Below are positions 1 through 8,963 of a stretch of DNA of 64,000 nucleotides, in pieces (position 1 is the first letter of the stretch; each line of letters begins with the position of its first letter). The stretch comes from DATKZM01 sp035527975 (GTDB lineage: Bacteria; Pseudomonadota; Alphaproteobacteria; JAPULJ01): contig DATKZM010000009.1 in assembly GCA_035527975.1 (NCBI GenBank), positions 50,006-114,005 of the forward strand, read 5' to 3'. The translations under genes were made by a program, and so were the position numbers. The notes beneath the pieces were generated by a model, which made no database searches, was not told where the DNA came from, and worked only from the letters and a program-made list of their open reading frames with translations.

Positions 1-674
1 CATCGCGCGGCCCCTTTTCGGTAAAAGCCGGAGAAGAAGCCGGAAAGTCCGCAATGGTGTTGGCAGGCCGGCGGGCCGCTCACGTCCACGCCGCCCGATT
101 TGTTGACGATCGTAACCACGCAGGCGCGCGCCTCGGGGCTCGACCAGCGGATCACCGCCCCGGTAAGGCGCGCGGTCAGCATGTGCATCGTGCATTGGTG
201 GCTGGTGCTCGGGTTCACCGTCTCGAGCTCCGCCATGACCCGGGGCCCGGCCATATCGATCAGGTAGATGTAGCCGCCCAGGCCCTTGGTCGCACGGTAG
301 CGGCCGGTGAAGGCGCTGCGGCCCGCCGTCCTGGCGGCGCGGCGTGACAACGCATCGATACGCGCTTCATAGCGCCGTTCCAGACAGACGCGCTCGGCGC
401 CGCAGGCGCGCTCGCGCCCGGCCAGCCACCGCGCCTGTTCCTTGCGCAATCCTGCCCGCTGGCCGGCCGGCAGACGCGCCATGAGGCGACGATAGAGCTG
501 GCCGAGGGCGCGGTCGCGGAAACCAAGCCGCTCGATCCGGCAGATCGCGCGCTCGCTCGCGGTGCCGGCGCGTTTGCAGTCGAAGCTTGGCGTTACCGCG
601 GTGGCGGATGCGGCGCCCATGGTCCCCGCCGCAATGATAAGCGCGGCGGTGAGCCGGACAGTCTGATGGGTCAC
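1..674 (-). CDS. Secreted LprI/DUF1311-like protein, cut by the window edge
   Basis: Reading from a GTG at 674, the frame stays open to base 1, so the C-terminus is missing or ends exactly at the edge (the last two bases are TG). The first 27 residues are a signal peptide (VTHQTVRLTAALIIAAGTMG then ASA). Residues about 34-115 match the LprI/DUF1311 pattern: FDCKRAGTASERAICR, then a helical stretch, QARWLAGRERACG, and a VCLERRYEARI segment, with paired Cys. A second Cys-containing domain follows (FTGRYRA...C...CQHHCG). The family includes periplasmic lysozyme-inhibitor-like proteins; the actual role here is unknown. Its neighbour, also on the minus strand, is another secreted protein. Confidence 0.72.
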   Translation of the reverse strand, partial: MTHQTVRLTAALIIAAGTMGAASATAVTPSFDCKRAGTASERAICRIERLGFRDRALGQLYRRLMARLPAGQRAGLRKEQARWLAGRERACGAERVCLERRYEARIDALSRRAARTAGRSAFTGRYRATKGLGGYIYLIDMAGPRVMAELETVNPSTSHQCTMHMLTARLTGAVIRWSSPEARACVVTIVNKSGGVDVSGPPACQHHCGLSGFFSGFYRKGAAR

Positions 675-738
675 TGGGGTATCCTGCTTAGGTGGGATGT
701 TACGCTCGCCCAAGGGCGTTTGGCCGGTATCCAGAAGA

Positions 739-834
739 GCGCTCAATCGGCCCGCGCCCCGGGCGCTCAGTCGGCCTGCGCCCCGGGCGCTCAGTCGGCC
801 TGCGCCAGGGGCGCTCAGTCGGTTTGCGCCAGAG
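739..834. repeat. Four tandem 24-bp units at the DUF3108 gene 3' end
   Basis: Four consecutive 24-bp units start at 739, 763, 787 and 811, with core GCGCTCAGTCGGCCTGCGCC on the plus strand. The unit at 811 carries the stop codon (TGA, 815-817) of the upstream minus-strand gene. Each unit keeps a TGA in the same frame, so expansion adds untranslated copies after the stop rather than lengthening the protein. Confidence 0.85.
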
Positions 835-1633
835 GCGCGATATCGATGCCGACGACGCGGCCGGTTGCGGGGCCCCAGCGGCTCATATAGCTAAAGCGCA
901 CCGGCAGCCACATCTTCAACCGGCGCAGCTTGGAGACCCAGATGACGGCGTGCCGGTCCCTGGCCTTGTCCATGTTCTTGATCTCCTTCTTCGTGAAACC
1001 GGCGATGCGGCGAACATGGATCCGGCATTTGACGGCCTCTCGGTCGAGCAGCGGCGAGATCAGATGCTCCAACTTGGCTGTCCCGACGCGTTCGAGCCGC
1101 ACGTCGAAGCGCCGGCGGCCATCGAAGATCGGCACTGTCAGCGAGCAGGCCGGGGTGTTGAGCGGAACTGTGGTGCTGTGAAGCAGCGCCGTAAGCGGAT
1201 CGAGGCCGGCGGCAGCGATTGTCGGCGGTACCGGCTTGCGCTTGCCGGGTTCGAGCGGGCTCACCGAAAGGCGCAGGCCGCCGTCCGGCGCGAAGTTCAT
1301 ATCGACACTGCGCCGCTTTTCCTTCCATTTGGCCCGCAGATTGAATTGAAGCGCGCGGTAGCGTGCCGGCTCGATGAGACCCGCCGCGGTGGCGTTGATC
1401 TCTGAACGGCGAAGCGCACGCAGGAGGCCGGTCGCTTCCGATTTGAATGCGAGCGCGTAGCGGCCATCGAGGGCGCGTCCCGTGACCGTGCCTTTGAAGA
1501 CCGGAAGGCCGAGCCAGAAGACGCGGTAGTTGGTCGTCATCCGGTAGGCCGGGTGGTCGGCGGCGGCACGCACCTGCGGGGCGATACCCACAAGGATTGC
1601 AAATGCCGCCACTGCGATCGCCGATTTGCGCAT
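815..1633 (-). CDS. Secreted DUF3108-domain protein
   Basis: A 272-residue protein with a signal peptide (MRKSAIAVAAFAILVGIAPQ, then VRAAAD). The mature part shows the DUF3108 pattern: an early YRVFWLGLPVFKGTV strand pair, alternating beta segments, a Cys pair (CSLTVPIFDGRRRFDV ... CRIHVRRIAGF) and a closing basic segment (LRRLKMWLPVRFSYM). Family members are periplasmic beta-rich proteins of poorly known function, sometimes placed near cell-envelope genes. It follows the LprI-like gene's strand but is separated from it by a tandem repeat, so the two are probably separate units. Confidence 0.75.
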   Translation of the reverse strand: MRKSAIAVAAFAILVGIAPQVRAAADHPAYRMTTNYRVFWLGLPVFKGTVTGRALDGRYALAFKSEATGLLRALRRSEINATAAGLIEPARYRALQFNLRAKWKEKRRSVDMNFAPDGGLRLSVSPLEPGKRKPVPPTIAAAGLDPLTALLHSTTVPLNTPACSLTVPIFDGRRRFDVRLERVGTAKLEHLISPLLDREAVKCRIHVRRIAGFTKKEIKNMDKARDRHAVIWVSKLRRLKMWLPVRFSYMSRWGPATGRVVGIDIAPLAQTD

Positions 1634-1849
1634 TGCTCCGGATCTCCGATCATCCGCCTGCCGAGCTGCCAGGCCATTCTATCGCGTACCGCGCGTCTGT
1701 CACGCGCGGGTTTGCCGCATGAACGCTGCATGAATGCCCGGATCAGGCCCGGTTCAGGGCCGCTCAGGCAGTATCCGCGCCATCCCGCCGACACGGCGCC
1801 GCAATCGGGCGGCCCGGAAACCCGGCGGCAAGAGGATGAAAACGAAACG

Positions 1850-2068
1850 ATGGCCCTCGCTCTCACCATATTCGCGATCGTGCTGGCGAGCCTTGCGCTC
1901 GGCGTCCAGCTCGCCGATCTGCGGGTGGCGCGCGGCGGCAGAGTGCGGCTGAGCAGGGGATTGGTCGCGGGCAACGACAACGATCTGGCGGCCGCGGCCG
2001 ACGCGATCACCGCGGTTCGCCCCAAGATCGTATCTGCCAGCATCACTCGCCGCTGCGCCCACCGTTAG
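1850..2068 (+). CDS. Possible 72-residue membrane protein
   Basis: An ATG at 1850 is preceded by AAGAGGATG, a plausible ribosome site about 11 bases upstream. The product begins with one hydrophobic helix (ALALTIFAIVLASLALGVQL) followed by a basic, Arg-rich segment and an unremarkable tail. No family is recognised. The helix and ribosome site favour a real gene, but it lies in a compositionally ordinary gap and could be a chance reading frame. Confidence 0.35.
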   Translation: MALALTIFAIVLASLALGVQLADLRVARGGRVRLSRGLVAGNDNDLAAAADAITAVRPKIVSASITRRCAHR

Positions 2069-2086
2069 GCCGGACTGCCAAGCGCA

Positions 2087-2097
2087 CACTTAAAGTG
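2087..2097. promoter_or_regulatory. Palindrome CACTTAAAGTG upstream of soeA
   Basis: An 11-base perfect palindrome (CACTT-A-AAGTG) sits 131 bases before the soeA start, inside GCGCACACTTAAAGTGCACAC-like context with a partial second half-site. It is the only symmetric motif noticed in this promoter region. An operator role is inference only. Confidence 0.25.
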
Positions 2098-2227
2098 CAC
2101 ACTCCGGTGCGATCGGCCACGCGCATGGCAGCGTCGCTATCAGCGGGCTGCAATCACGGGCCCTTACGCGGTACGATCACCGCGCCGCGCGGATTGTTGC
2201 GCGAGCGGGGGCTGGGCCGGAACATTC

Positions 2228-5128
2228 ATGGCAGCGCGCGACCAAGACCGGGAGATCGAAACCACCGCGCCGATCGGCGACGAGGTCAAGAAGACGACCT
2301 GCTACATGTGCGCCTGCCGCTGCGGCATCAACGTCCATTTGAAGGACGGCGAGGTCCGCTTCATCGAGGGCAATCGCGACCACCCGGTCAACAAGGGCGT
2401 GCTCTGCGCCAAGGGTTCGGCCGGGATCATGCATCTGAAAGCTCCTGGCAAGCTGACCAAGCCGCTGAAGCGCGTGGGCCCGCGCGGCAGCGGGCAGTTC
2501 GAGGCAATCGAATGGGACGAGGCGCTGGCGATCGCCACCGACTGGCTCGGGCGCATTCGCAGCGACGATCCCAGCAAGCTCGCCTTTTTCACCGGGCGCG
2601 ACCAGAGCCAGGCGCTGACCTCGTGGTGGGCCCAGCGCTACGGCACGCCCAACTACGCCGCGCATGGCGGCTTCTGCTCGGTCAACATGGCCGCGGCCGG
2701 GCTGTACACCATCGGCAGCGCCTTCTGGGAATTCAGCGAGCCCGATTGGGAGCTGACGCGCTATCTCATGCTCTTCGGGGTCGCCGAGGACCATGACAGC
2801 AACCCGATCAAGACCGGGCTCGGCAAGTTGAAAACTCGCGGCGCCAAGGTCGTCTCGATCAATCCGATCCAGACGGGCTATTCGGCGATCGCCGATGAGT
2901 GGCTCGGCATCACGCCGGGAAGCGACGGGCTTTTCGTACTGGCGCTGGTTCACGAACTGCTGCGCGCCGGCCAGGTCGATGCGCCTTACTTGCGCCGCTA
3001 CACCAATGCCGGCTGGCTGGTGATCGACGATCCGGGCGGCGCCGAGGATGGGCTCTTTGCGCGCGACGCCGACGGCGCTGTGTTGTGCTGGGACACGCGC
3101 ACGCAGGCCGCGGCACCGGCCATGGACAAGGACGCGGCACCAGCGCTGAAAGGCGAATACCAGTTGCCGGACGAAATCGCCGGGGGCAAGCGCGCGCGGC
3201 CGGTGTTCCATTTGCTTGCGGAACGCTATCTCGACGACCAGTACAGCCCCGATGCGGTGGCGACGGCGACCGGCATCGCGGCCGAGGCGATCCGGCGCAT
3301 CGCCGCGGAGATCGCCCACACCGCCTTCGCCGAGGAAGTCGTGGTCGAGCAGCCCTGGACCGATTGGACCGGCCAGCGCCATGAGCGCATGATCGGCCGG
3401 CCGGTCGCGATGCACGCGATGCGCGGCATCTCGGCGCATTCCAACGGGTTTCACACCTGCCGCGCCATCCACGTTTTGCAGCTTCTGCTCGGCAGCATCG
3501 ATGCGCCGGGGGGCATGCGCTACAAGCCGCCCTATCCCAAATCGCTCGCCTCGCTGCCGCGCCCGACGGGCCGGCCGGAGGATGTGGCGCCCGAGGCGCC
3601 GTTGCCCGGGCCGCATCTGGGCTTCCTCAAGGGGCCAGAGGATCTGCTGCTCGGTGAGGACGGCCGCGCTTTTCGTATCGACAAGGCGTTTTCGTGGGGC
3701 GCGCCGCTGGCGGTGCACGGCATGATGCATATGGTGATCGCCAACGCCCATGCGGGCGATCCCTATCCGATCGACACGCTCTTCTTTTACATGGCCAACA
3801 TGGCCTGGAATTCGTCGATGAACACGCCGGAGACGATCCGGATGCTCACCGACAAGGATGAGGCGACGGGCGAATACAAGATCCCGCGCATCATCTATTC
3901 CGACGCTTTCGCCTCGGAGACGGTGGCCTACGCCGATCTGGTGCTGCCCGACACGACCTATCTGGAACGCTGGGACTGCATCTCGCTGCTCGACCGGCCG
4001 ATCTCCGATGCCGACGGGGCGGCCGATGCGATCCGCCAGCCGGTGGTTACGCCCGACCGCGATGTGCGGCCGTTCCAGGACGTGCTGCTCGATCTGGGCG
4101 CGCGGCTCGGCCTGCCGGGTATGGCGAAGGAGGACGGCACGCCCGTCTATCCCGGCGGCTACAGCGACTACATTACGAACCACGAGCGGCGGCCCGGCAT
4201 CGGCATGCTCGCCGGCTGGCGTGGAGAAAAGGGCGAGAAGACCGGCAAGGGCGAACCCAACCCCGATCAGCTCGCGCGCTATGTCGAGAACGGCTGCTTC
4301 TGGCGCGGCGAGCTTGCCCCCGAGATGCGTTATTTTCGCAATGTGAACAGGGCCTATCTCGGCTTTGCGGTCGAGATGGAGTTCATCCATGACGACGCGC
4401 CGATCATCGCCCAGCTTTATGCCGAAGAGCTGCAGCGGTTTCGCCTTGCCGCGCGCGGACATGGAAGCGTGACGCCGCCGGAGGAGCATCGCGAACGGGT
4501 TGAAACCTACTTCGATCCGCTGCCCTTCTGGTATCCGCCGCTAGAAGACCAGGTCACGGAGGACAAAGCGGAGAAGGACGACTATCCGCTGCACGCGGTC
4601 ACCCAGCGGCCGATGGCGATGTATCATTCCTGGGGCTCGCCCAATGCCTGGCTGCGCCAGATCCACGGCGCCAACCGGCTCTACGTGCCGCGCGCGGCAG
4701 CGCAAGCCAAAGGCATAGAAGACGACGACTGGGTCTGGCTGACCAGCCGCACCGGGCGCATCAAGGTGCAGGTGCGGCTGATGGACGCGGTAAACCCCCA
4801 CACGGTCTGGACCTGGAATGCGGTCGGCAAGCGCGCCGGGGCCTGGGGGCTCGGGCCCGATGTCGGCGAAACCAAGCAGGGCTTCCTCCTCAACCATCTG
4901 ATCGACGAGTGCCTGCCGCAACAGCCGGGCGGCATGCGCTATTCCAATTCCGATCCGGTGACCGGACAGGCCGCCTGGTACGATCTTCGCGTGCGCATGG
5001 AGAAGGTAGTGGCGGGCGAAGATGTCGGCGAGACCGCGCCGCAGTTCGAGCCGCTGGCGCCGCCGCCCGGGCTGGCGGAGCGGCCGCGGATCCTGCGCAC
5101 CGGCGCGCGCAAGGCACCCGCGTCATGA
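2228..5128 (+). CDS. soeA: Molybdopterin sulfite dehydrogenase catalytic subunit SoeA
   Basis: This 966-residue protein belongs to the DMSO-reductase superfamily. The N-terminal iron-sulfur motif is Cys25-x2-Cys28-x3-Cys32-x27-Cys60, and Cys150 in HGGFCSVN is the likely molybdenum ligand. There is no twin-arginine signal, so it should act in the cytoplasm, as described for SoeA of Allochromatium and Ruegeria. Length matches SoeA (about 970). The C-terminal molybdopterin-binding beta-barrel is visible around HAVTQRPMAMYHSWGSP. It overlaps soeB by four bases (ATGA) and is followed by soeC, the conserved three-gene order. Sulfite is the expected substrate; a polysulfide- or DMSO-type reductase is the main alternative, but the neighbouring sulfite-producing genes support sulfite oxidation. 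Confidence 0.85.
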   Translation: MAARDQDREIETTAPIGDEVKKTTCYMCACRCGINVHLKDGEVRFIEGNRDHPVNKGVLCAKGSAGIMHLKAPGKLTKPLKRVGPRGSGQFEAIEWDEALAIATDWLGRIRSDDPSKLAFFTGRDQSQALTSWWAQRYGTPNYAAHGGFCSVNMAAAGLYTIGSAFWEFSEPDWELTRYLMLFGVAEDHDSNPIKTGLGKLKTRGAKVVSINPIQTGYSAIADEWLGITPGSDGLFVLALVHELLRAGQVDAPYLRRYTNAGWLVIDDPGGAEDGLFARDADGAVLCWDTRTQAAAPAMDKDAAPALKGEYQLPDEIAGGKRARPVFHLLAERYLDDQYSPDAVATATGIAAEAIRRIAAEIAHTAFAEEVVVEQPWTDWTGQRHERMIGRPVAMHAMRGISAHSNGFHTCRAIHVLQLLLGSIDAPGGMRYKPPYPKSLASLPRPTGRPEDVAPEAPLPGPHLGFLKGPEDLLLGEDGRAFRIDKAFSWGAPLAVHGMMHMVIANAHAGDPYPIDTLFFYMANMAWNSSMNTPETIRMLTDKDEATGEYKIPRIIYSDAFASETVAYADLVLPDTTYLERWDCISLLDRPISDADGAADAIRQPVVTPDRDVRPFQDVLLDLGARLGLPGMAKEDGTPVYPGGYSDYITNHERRPGIGMLAGWRGEKGEKTGKGEPNPDQLARYVENGCFWRGELAPEMRYFRNVNRAYLGFAVEMEFIHDDAPIIAQLYAEELQRFRLAARGHGSVTPPEEHRERVETYFDPLPFWYPPLEDQVTEDKAEKDDYPLHAVTQRPMAMYHSWGSPNAWLRQIHGANRLYVPRAAAQAKGIEDDDWVWLTSRTGRIKVQVRLMDAVNPHTVWTWNAVGKRAGAWGLGPDVGETKQGFLLNHLIDECLPQQPGGMRYSNSDPVTGQAAWYDLRVRMEKVVAGEDVGETAPQFEPLAPPPGLAERPRILRTGARKAPAS

Positions 5129-5880
5129 CCAGCCTGCCGAGCGCACCGTCGGGCACACGCCTTGGTCTTGTGATCGACCTTGATATCTGTGTCGGTTGCC
5201 ACGCTTGCGCGGTGAACTGCAAGGAATGGAACGACGGCGGCTACCACGCGCCGCTGACCGACGAGCGGCCTTACGACGCCGATCCCACCGGCGTCTGGCT
5301 CAACCGCATCCATACATACGAGGTGAGCGAAAGCGGCGACGGCGCCGACGCCCGCGTCGTCCATTTCCCGCGCTCGTGCCTGCATTGCGAGGATGCGCCT
5401 TGCGTCACCGTCTGCCCGACCGGGGCGTCCTACAAGCGCGCGGCCGACGGCATCGTGCTGGTCGACGAAAGCCGCTGCATCGGCTGCAAGCTCTGCTCGT
5501 GGGCCTGCCCATACGGCGCACGCGAATATGACGGCGCCGAGGGCGTGATGAAGAAATGCACGCTGTGCATCGACCGGATCTACAACGAGGCGTTCGAGGA
5601 GATCGACCGCGTGCCGGCCTGCGTGTCGACCTGCCCGGCCACGGCGCGCCATTTCGGCGATCTGGGCGATCCGAACTCGGATGTCTCCAGGCTGGTCGCC
5701 GAACGCGGCGGGGTCGACCTCATGCCCGAGATGAAGACCGGGCCGGTCAACCAATACCTGCCGCCGCGCCCGCGCCGCGAGGGCGCGGCCGGCAGCTCGG
5801 CGATCGGTGCGCCGGCGCTTTCGGATGCGGCTCCCGAAGGGGGCTTCCTGGGCTGGCTCGACAAGCTGCTCTCCGACTGA
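5125..5880 (+). CDS. soeB: Four-cluster iron-sulfur subunit SoeB
   Basis: The 251-residue ferredoxin-type subunit should carry electrons from SoeA to the membrane subunit. Four Cys groups are visible: Cys22/25/28/32 (ICVGCHACAVNC), then SCLHCEDAPCVTVCPTG, RCIGCKLCSWACPYG and KCTLCIDRIY with ACVSTCPATAR, which together fit four [4Fe-4S] clusters. The ATG at 5125 overlaps the soeA stop, indicating translational coupling; longer in-frame starts lie inside soeA and are unlikely. The last 30 residues are low-complexity and end in a short amphipathic helix. Confidence 0.88.
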   Translation: MTSLPSAPSGTRLGLVIDLDICVGCHACAVNCKEWNDGGYHAPLTDERPYDADPTGVWLNRIHTYEVSESGDGADARVVHFPRSCLHCEDAPCVTVCPTGASYKRAADGIVLVDESRCIGCKLCSWACPYGAREYDGAEGVMKKCTLCIDRIYNEAFEEIDRVPACVSTCPATARHFGDLGDPNSDVSRLVAERGGVDLMPEMKTGPVNQYLPPRPRREGAAGSSAIGAPALSDAAPEGGFLGWLDKLLSD

Positions 5881-5889
5881 GGCGGGCCC

Positions 5890-6831
5890 TTGCATCCCGC
5901 CTATTCCATCATCTTCTTCACCACCGCGTCGGGGCTGGGCTACGGCCTTCTTGCGCTGCTTGGACTGGCGGGCGCGGCGGGCACCGTGCCGGCCGAGCGC
6001 TGGTTGGGCGTGGCTGGGCTTGGGCTTGCATTGGGGGCGGTGACGCTGGGGCTCCTCAGCTCGACTTTCCATCTCGGGCATCCCGAGCGCGCCTGGATGG
6101 CGATGCGCGAATGGCGCTCGTCCTGGCTCTCGCGCGAAGGCGTGCTGGCGCTCGCGACCTATGTGCCGGCCGGGATTTTTGCCGTCGGCTGGGTTTTCTT
6201 CGGCGCCACGGGGGGGCTGTGGGCGTGGTGCGGGCTGCTGGCGGCTTTGGGTGCTGTGGTGACGGTTGCCTGCACCGCGATGATCTACGCCTCGATCCGC
6301 GCCATCCCGCGCTGGCACAATGGCTTCGTGCTGCCGGTCTATCTGGTGTTGTCGCTGCTGACGGGTGCGCTTGCGCTCGACGCGGTCCTGCGGCTCTTCG
6401 GCGCCGCGCGGCCGGCCGTGACGATGCTCGCCATCGCCGCCGCCGTGCTCGGTGCCGGGCTGAAGCTGCTCTACTGGCGGCACATCGACGGCGCGCGGCC
6501 GGTCGCAACGGCGGCCAGCGCGACGGGGCTCAAGGGCCAGGTCCGCCTGCTCGATGCGCCGCACACCTCGCCGAATTACCTGCAGCAGGAGATGGGCTAC
6601 CGGGTTGCGCGCAAGCATGCGGCGCGGCTGCGCCGGATTGCGCTCATCATGGGGTTTGCCGCGCCGGCGGCGCTGTTGCTGTTGGCGCTTGCGGTGGGCG
6701 GCTGGACCGGTGCGGCGCTCGCGGTGTTGGCCGCGCTCATCGGTTATCTGGGCGTGCTGGTCGAGCGCTGGCTCTTCTTCGCCGAGGCGACGCACGCCGT
6801 CATGCTCTATTACGGCGAAGCCAGCGTTTGA
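5890..6831 (+). CDS. soeC: Membrane anchor SoeC (DmsC/NrfD-like family)
   Basis: A 313-residue integral membrane protein with about eight hydrophobic helices, resembling the DmsC family, and the expected quinone-reducing anchor for SoeAB. The start is a TTG at 5890, nine bases after soeB, preceded by GAGGCGGG. A conserved-looking HLGHPERAWMAMREWRSSWLSREG segment between helices 2 and 3 is typical of DmsC proteins. The gene ends six bases before the convergent persulfide dioxygenase gene. Confidence 0.82.
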   Translation: MHPAYSIIFFTTASGLGYGLLALLGLAGAAGTVPAERWLGVAGLGLALGAVTLGLLSSTFHLGHPERAWMAMREWRSSWLSREGVLALATYVPAGIFAVGWVFFGATGGLWAWCGLLAALGAVVTVACTAMIYASIRAIPRWHNGFVLPVYLVLSLLTGALALDAVLRLFGAARPAVTMLAIAAAVLGAGLKLLYWRHIDGARPVATAASATGLKGQVRLLDAPHTSPNYLQQEMGYRVARKHAARLRRIALIMGFAAPAALLLLALAVGGWTGAALAVLAALIGYLGVLVERWLFFAEATHAVMLYYGEASV

Positions 6832-6837
6832 GCGTCC

Positions 6838-7911
6838 TTACGCCTCGCCGCCGACCACGTCGAGGTGCTGGGCGCGCCACAGCAGCATGCCGCCGGTCAT
6901 GTTGGCGAGCGCGGAGAAGCCTTCGCGCTTCAGGATGACCGTCGCCTGGGCCGATCGCCCGCCGGCGCGGCAGACGGCGACGACGGGAATATCCTTGTCG
7001 AGCGTCTTCGCTCCCTCAGCCAGCGTGCTCAAGGGCATCAGCTTGGCACCCGGGATGTGGCCCATGGGTCCGTCGAACTCGTCCTTCTCGCGCACGTCGA
7101 CGATCTGCACCTTGTCGCGGATCTCGTTCAGCGCCTGGGGCTGGATCTCCCAGATGCCGGCGAAGGAGAAGCTGAGCGGGGCCCAGTCGGGCTCGTCGCC
7201 CGGCAGCGCGCCGTCCGCGGGCTGGCCGCATTTGAGGTTCGCGGGCACCGCAACGTCGATCTGCTTGGGATGCGGCAGGCCGAGATTGTGCATGTAGCCG
7301 GCGAAATCCGAAACGCTGAGCTTGCCGCCGAGGCGCGGGTTGAACTGGCGTTCCTCGGCGACACTGGTGACCGTGAGCCCGCGATAGTCGTGCGCGGGAT
7401 AGAGCAGGCAGTCGGCCGGCAGGCAGAAGATCTTGTCATGCACCGAGCGGTACATGGCTTCGGGGCTGCCCTCCTGGAAATCGGTGCGGCCGCTGCCGCG
7501 GATCAGCAGGCAATCGCCGGTGAAGGCTTTGCTGCGGTCGTCGAGCACGTAGGTCACGCAGCCATCGGTGTGACCGGGCGTCGACAGGACGCTCAGGTGA
7601 CGCGTGCCGAATTCGACGGTATCGCCGTCTTTCAGAGTGCGGTCGGCGCCTTCGGCCCCGCTGGCCTCCGACAGCGCGATCTTGCAGCCGAAGCGTTGCT
7701 TCAGCGCCCACGACCCGGTGACGTGGTCGGCGTGGACATGGGTGTCGAGTGTCGTGCGGAGTTCCAGGCCCAGCTCCTCGACCAGCGCGCCGTCGCGGCG
7801 AACCTGCTCGAAGACCGGATCGATCAGCACCGCATGGCGCGTGTCGCCGTCGGCCAGGAGATATGTGTAGGTCGACGATGTTGGATCGAAGAGCTGCCGG
7901 AAGATCAGCAT
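6838..7911 (-). CDS. Persulfide dioxygenase (ETHE1-like) fused to rhodanese
   Basis: This 357-residue two-domain protein should oxidise glutathione persulfide to sulfite. Residues 1-235 are a metallo-beta-lactamase fold with THVHADHVTG (His58, His60, Asp62, His63), GHTDGC and a PAHDY motif, the ETHE1 signature. Residues about 260-350 are a rhodanese domain with the active-site loop CRAGGRS, nucleophile Cys314. The ATG at 7911 has AAGGGA upstream; an upstream in-frame extension overlaps tauD and is not credible. It lies 16 bases after the dioxygenase gene, so the two form an operon. A rhodanese tail is a known ETHE1 variant in bacteria. Confidence 0.88.
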   Translation of the reverse strand: MLIFRQLFDPTSSTYTYLLADGDTRHAVLIDPVFEQVRRDGALVEELGLELRTTLDTHVHADHVTGSWALKQRFGCKIALSEASGAEGADRTLKDGDTVEFGTRHLSVLSTPGHTDGCVTYVLDDRSKAFTGDCLLIRGSGRTDFQEGSPEAMYRSVHDKIFCLPADCLLYPAHDYRGLTVTSVAEERQFNPRLGGKLSVSDFAGYMHNLGLPHPKQIDVAVPANLKCGQPADGALPGDEPDWAPLSFSFAGIWEIQPQALNEIRDKVQIVDVREKDEFDGPMGHIPGAKLMPLSTLAEGAKTLDKDIPVVAVCRAGGRSAQATVILKREGFSALANMTGGMLLWRAQHLDVVGGEA

Positions 7912-7927
7912 GGCGAATTTCCCTTGA

Positions 7928-8800
7928 TTACACCGGCCGCTCGCTTTCGAGCACGACCATGCGGTGCATGACGCGGAGCTGGCCCGGATAGTCGTTGATC
8001 GCGTAATGCATCGAGGCGCGGTTGTCCCAGATGCCGAGCACATCGGCGCGCCAGCGATGCCGGTAGGTATATTCCGGGCGAATGGCGTGCCGGTAGAGAA
8101 ATTCCAGCAGCGGCGCGCTTTCCGCGACCGTCATGTTCTCGAAACGGAGCGTGAAGCCGGGATTGACGTAAAGCGCCTTGCGGCCGGTCTCGGGATGGAT
8201 GCGCACGACCGGATGGCTGAACTCCTGCTCGATGGCATTCGTGGTGTAGCTGGCATGTCCCTCGTCGCCCTTGGTGGCGCCGGCCCGCGCCTCCTGGTCG
8301 CGGATATCCTGCTTGTACTTCTCCGAGAAGCCGTGCACGGCCTTCATCCCATCGAGCAGCGCGCGCATGCCGGCGGACAGCCCCTCGTAAGCCGCAACCA
8401 TATTGGCAAAGAGCGTGTCGCCGCCATGGCTCGGAACCACGCGCGAATAGAGCGCGTTGGCCAGCGAGGGGCGTTCCAGATTGGTGAAATCCTGGTGCCA
8501 GACATTGCCGAAGTTGATCTCTTCCTCGGGCGTCTTGCGCAGCTCGTGGACGAAGGGCGCGCCGGGCACGGGCTTGAGATAGGGATGCGCCATCGGCTCG
8601 CCGAATCGCGCGACGAGGGCCTGCATGCGCTCGGCCGGCAAGTTCTTGACCGGCAGGAAAATCGCGATGTGGTCGAGGAAGGCCCGGTTGATCGCATCCG
8701 CCGTTTCGTTGTCGAGCGGAGCGGTAAGGTCGGCGCCGGTCACCTCCGCGCCCATGGCGCCGGAGAGCGGGCGTATCGTTATGCCGCTGGCGGCGCTCAT
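7928..8800 (-). CDS. tauD: TauD/TfdA-family Fe(II)/2-oxoglutarate dioxygenase
   Basis: A 290-residue 2-oxoglutarate dioxygenase. The iron ligands are His102 and Asp104 (WHQDFTN) and His265; Arg276 and Arg280 fall 11 and 15 residues after the distal His, the same spacing as in E. coli TauD. His72 sits where TauD has a taurine-binding His. The expected reaction splits a sulfonate into sulfite and an aldehyde. Co-transcription with persulfide dioxygenase and the nearby sulfite oxidase supports a sulfonate substrate, though TfdA-family members attack many substrates. The ATG at 8800 is chosen because upstream codons enter the divergent promoter region. Confidence 0.75.
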   Translation of the reverse strand: MSAASGITIRPLSGAMGAEVTGADLTAPLDNETADAINRAFLDHIAIFLPVKNLPAERMQALVARFGEPMAHPYLKPVPGAPFVHELRKTPEEEINFGNVWHQDFTNLERPSLANALYSRVVPSHGGDTLFANMVAAYEGLSAGMRALLDGMKAVHGFSEKYKQDIRDQEARAGATKGDEGHASYTTNAIEQEFSHPVVRIHPETGRKALYVNPGFTLRFENMTVAESAPLLEFLYRHAIRPEYTYRHRWRADVLGIWDNRASMHYAINDYPGQLRVMHRMVVLESERPV

Positions 8801-8963
8801 GTCCGAAGCTCTGCCACGGTGCGTCCCTTGCCCGAAACCCATCTGGCCCCCGCCGATTGATCGGCCGGGCGGTTTGGCTCAGTCTGACGACAGGATAGAC
8901 GGAATCGCCAATAGGCTGAAGTCTGGGCTGAAGTCGGCGCGGACGGGGAGGAAAGTCGAAGTC

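Noticed and set aside
2177..4489. 770-codon frame opposite soeA
   Set aside because: It is a long open frame on the antisense strand of a GC-rich gene, with low-complexity Arg/Gly/His-rich sequence and no family motif. The plus strand clearly encodes SoeA.
7909..8043. Longer N-terminus for the persulfide dioxygenase
   Set aside because: The extra 44 residues overlap tauD and are Ser/Cys/Arg noise; AAGGGA precedes the internal ATG at 7911.
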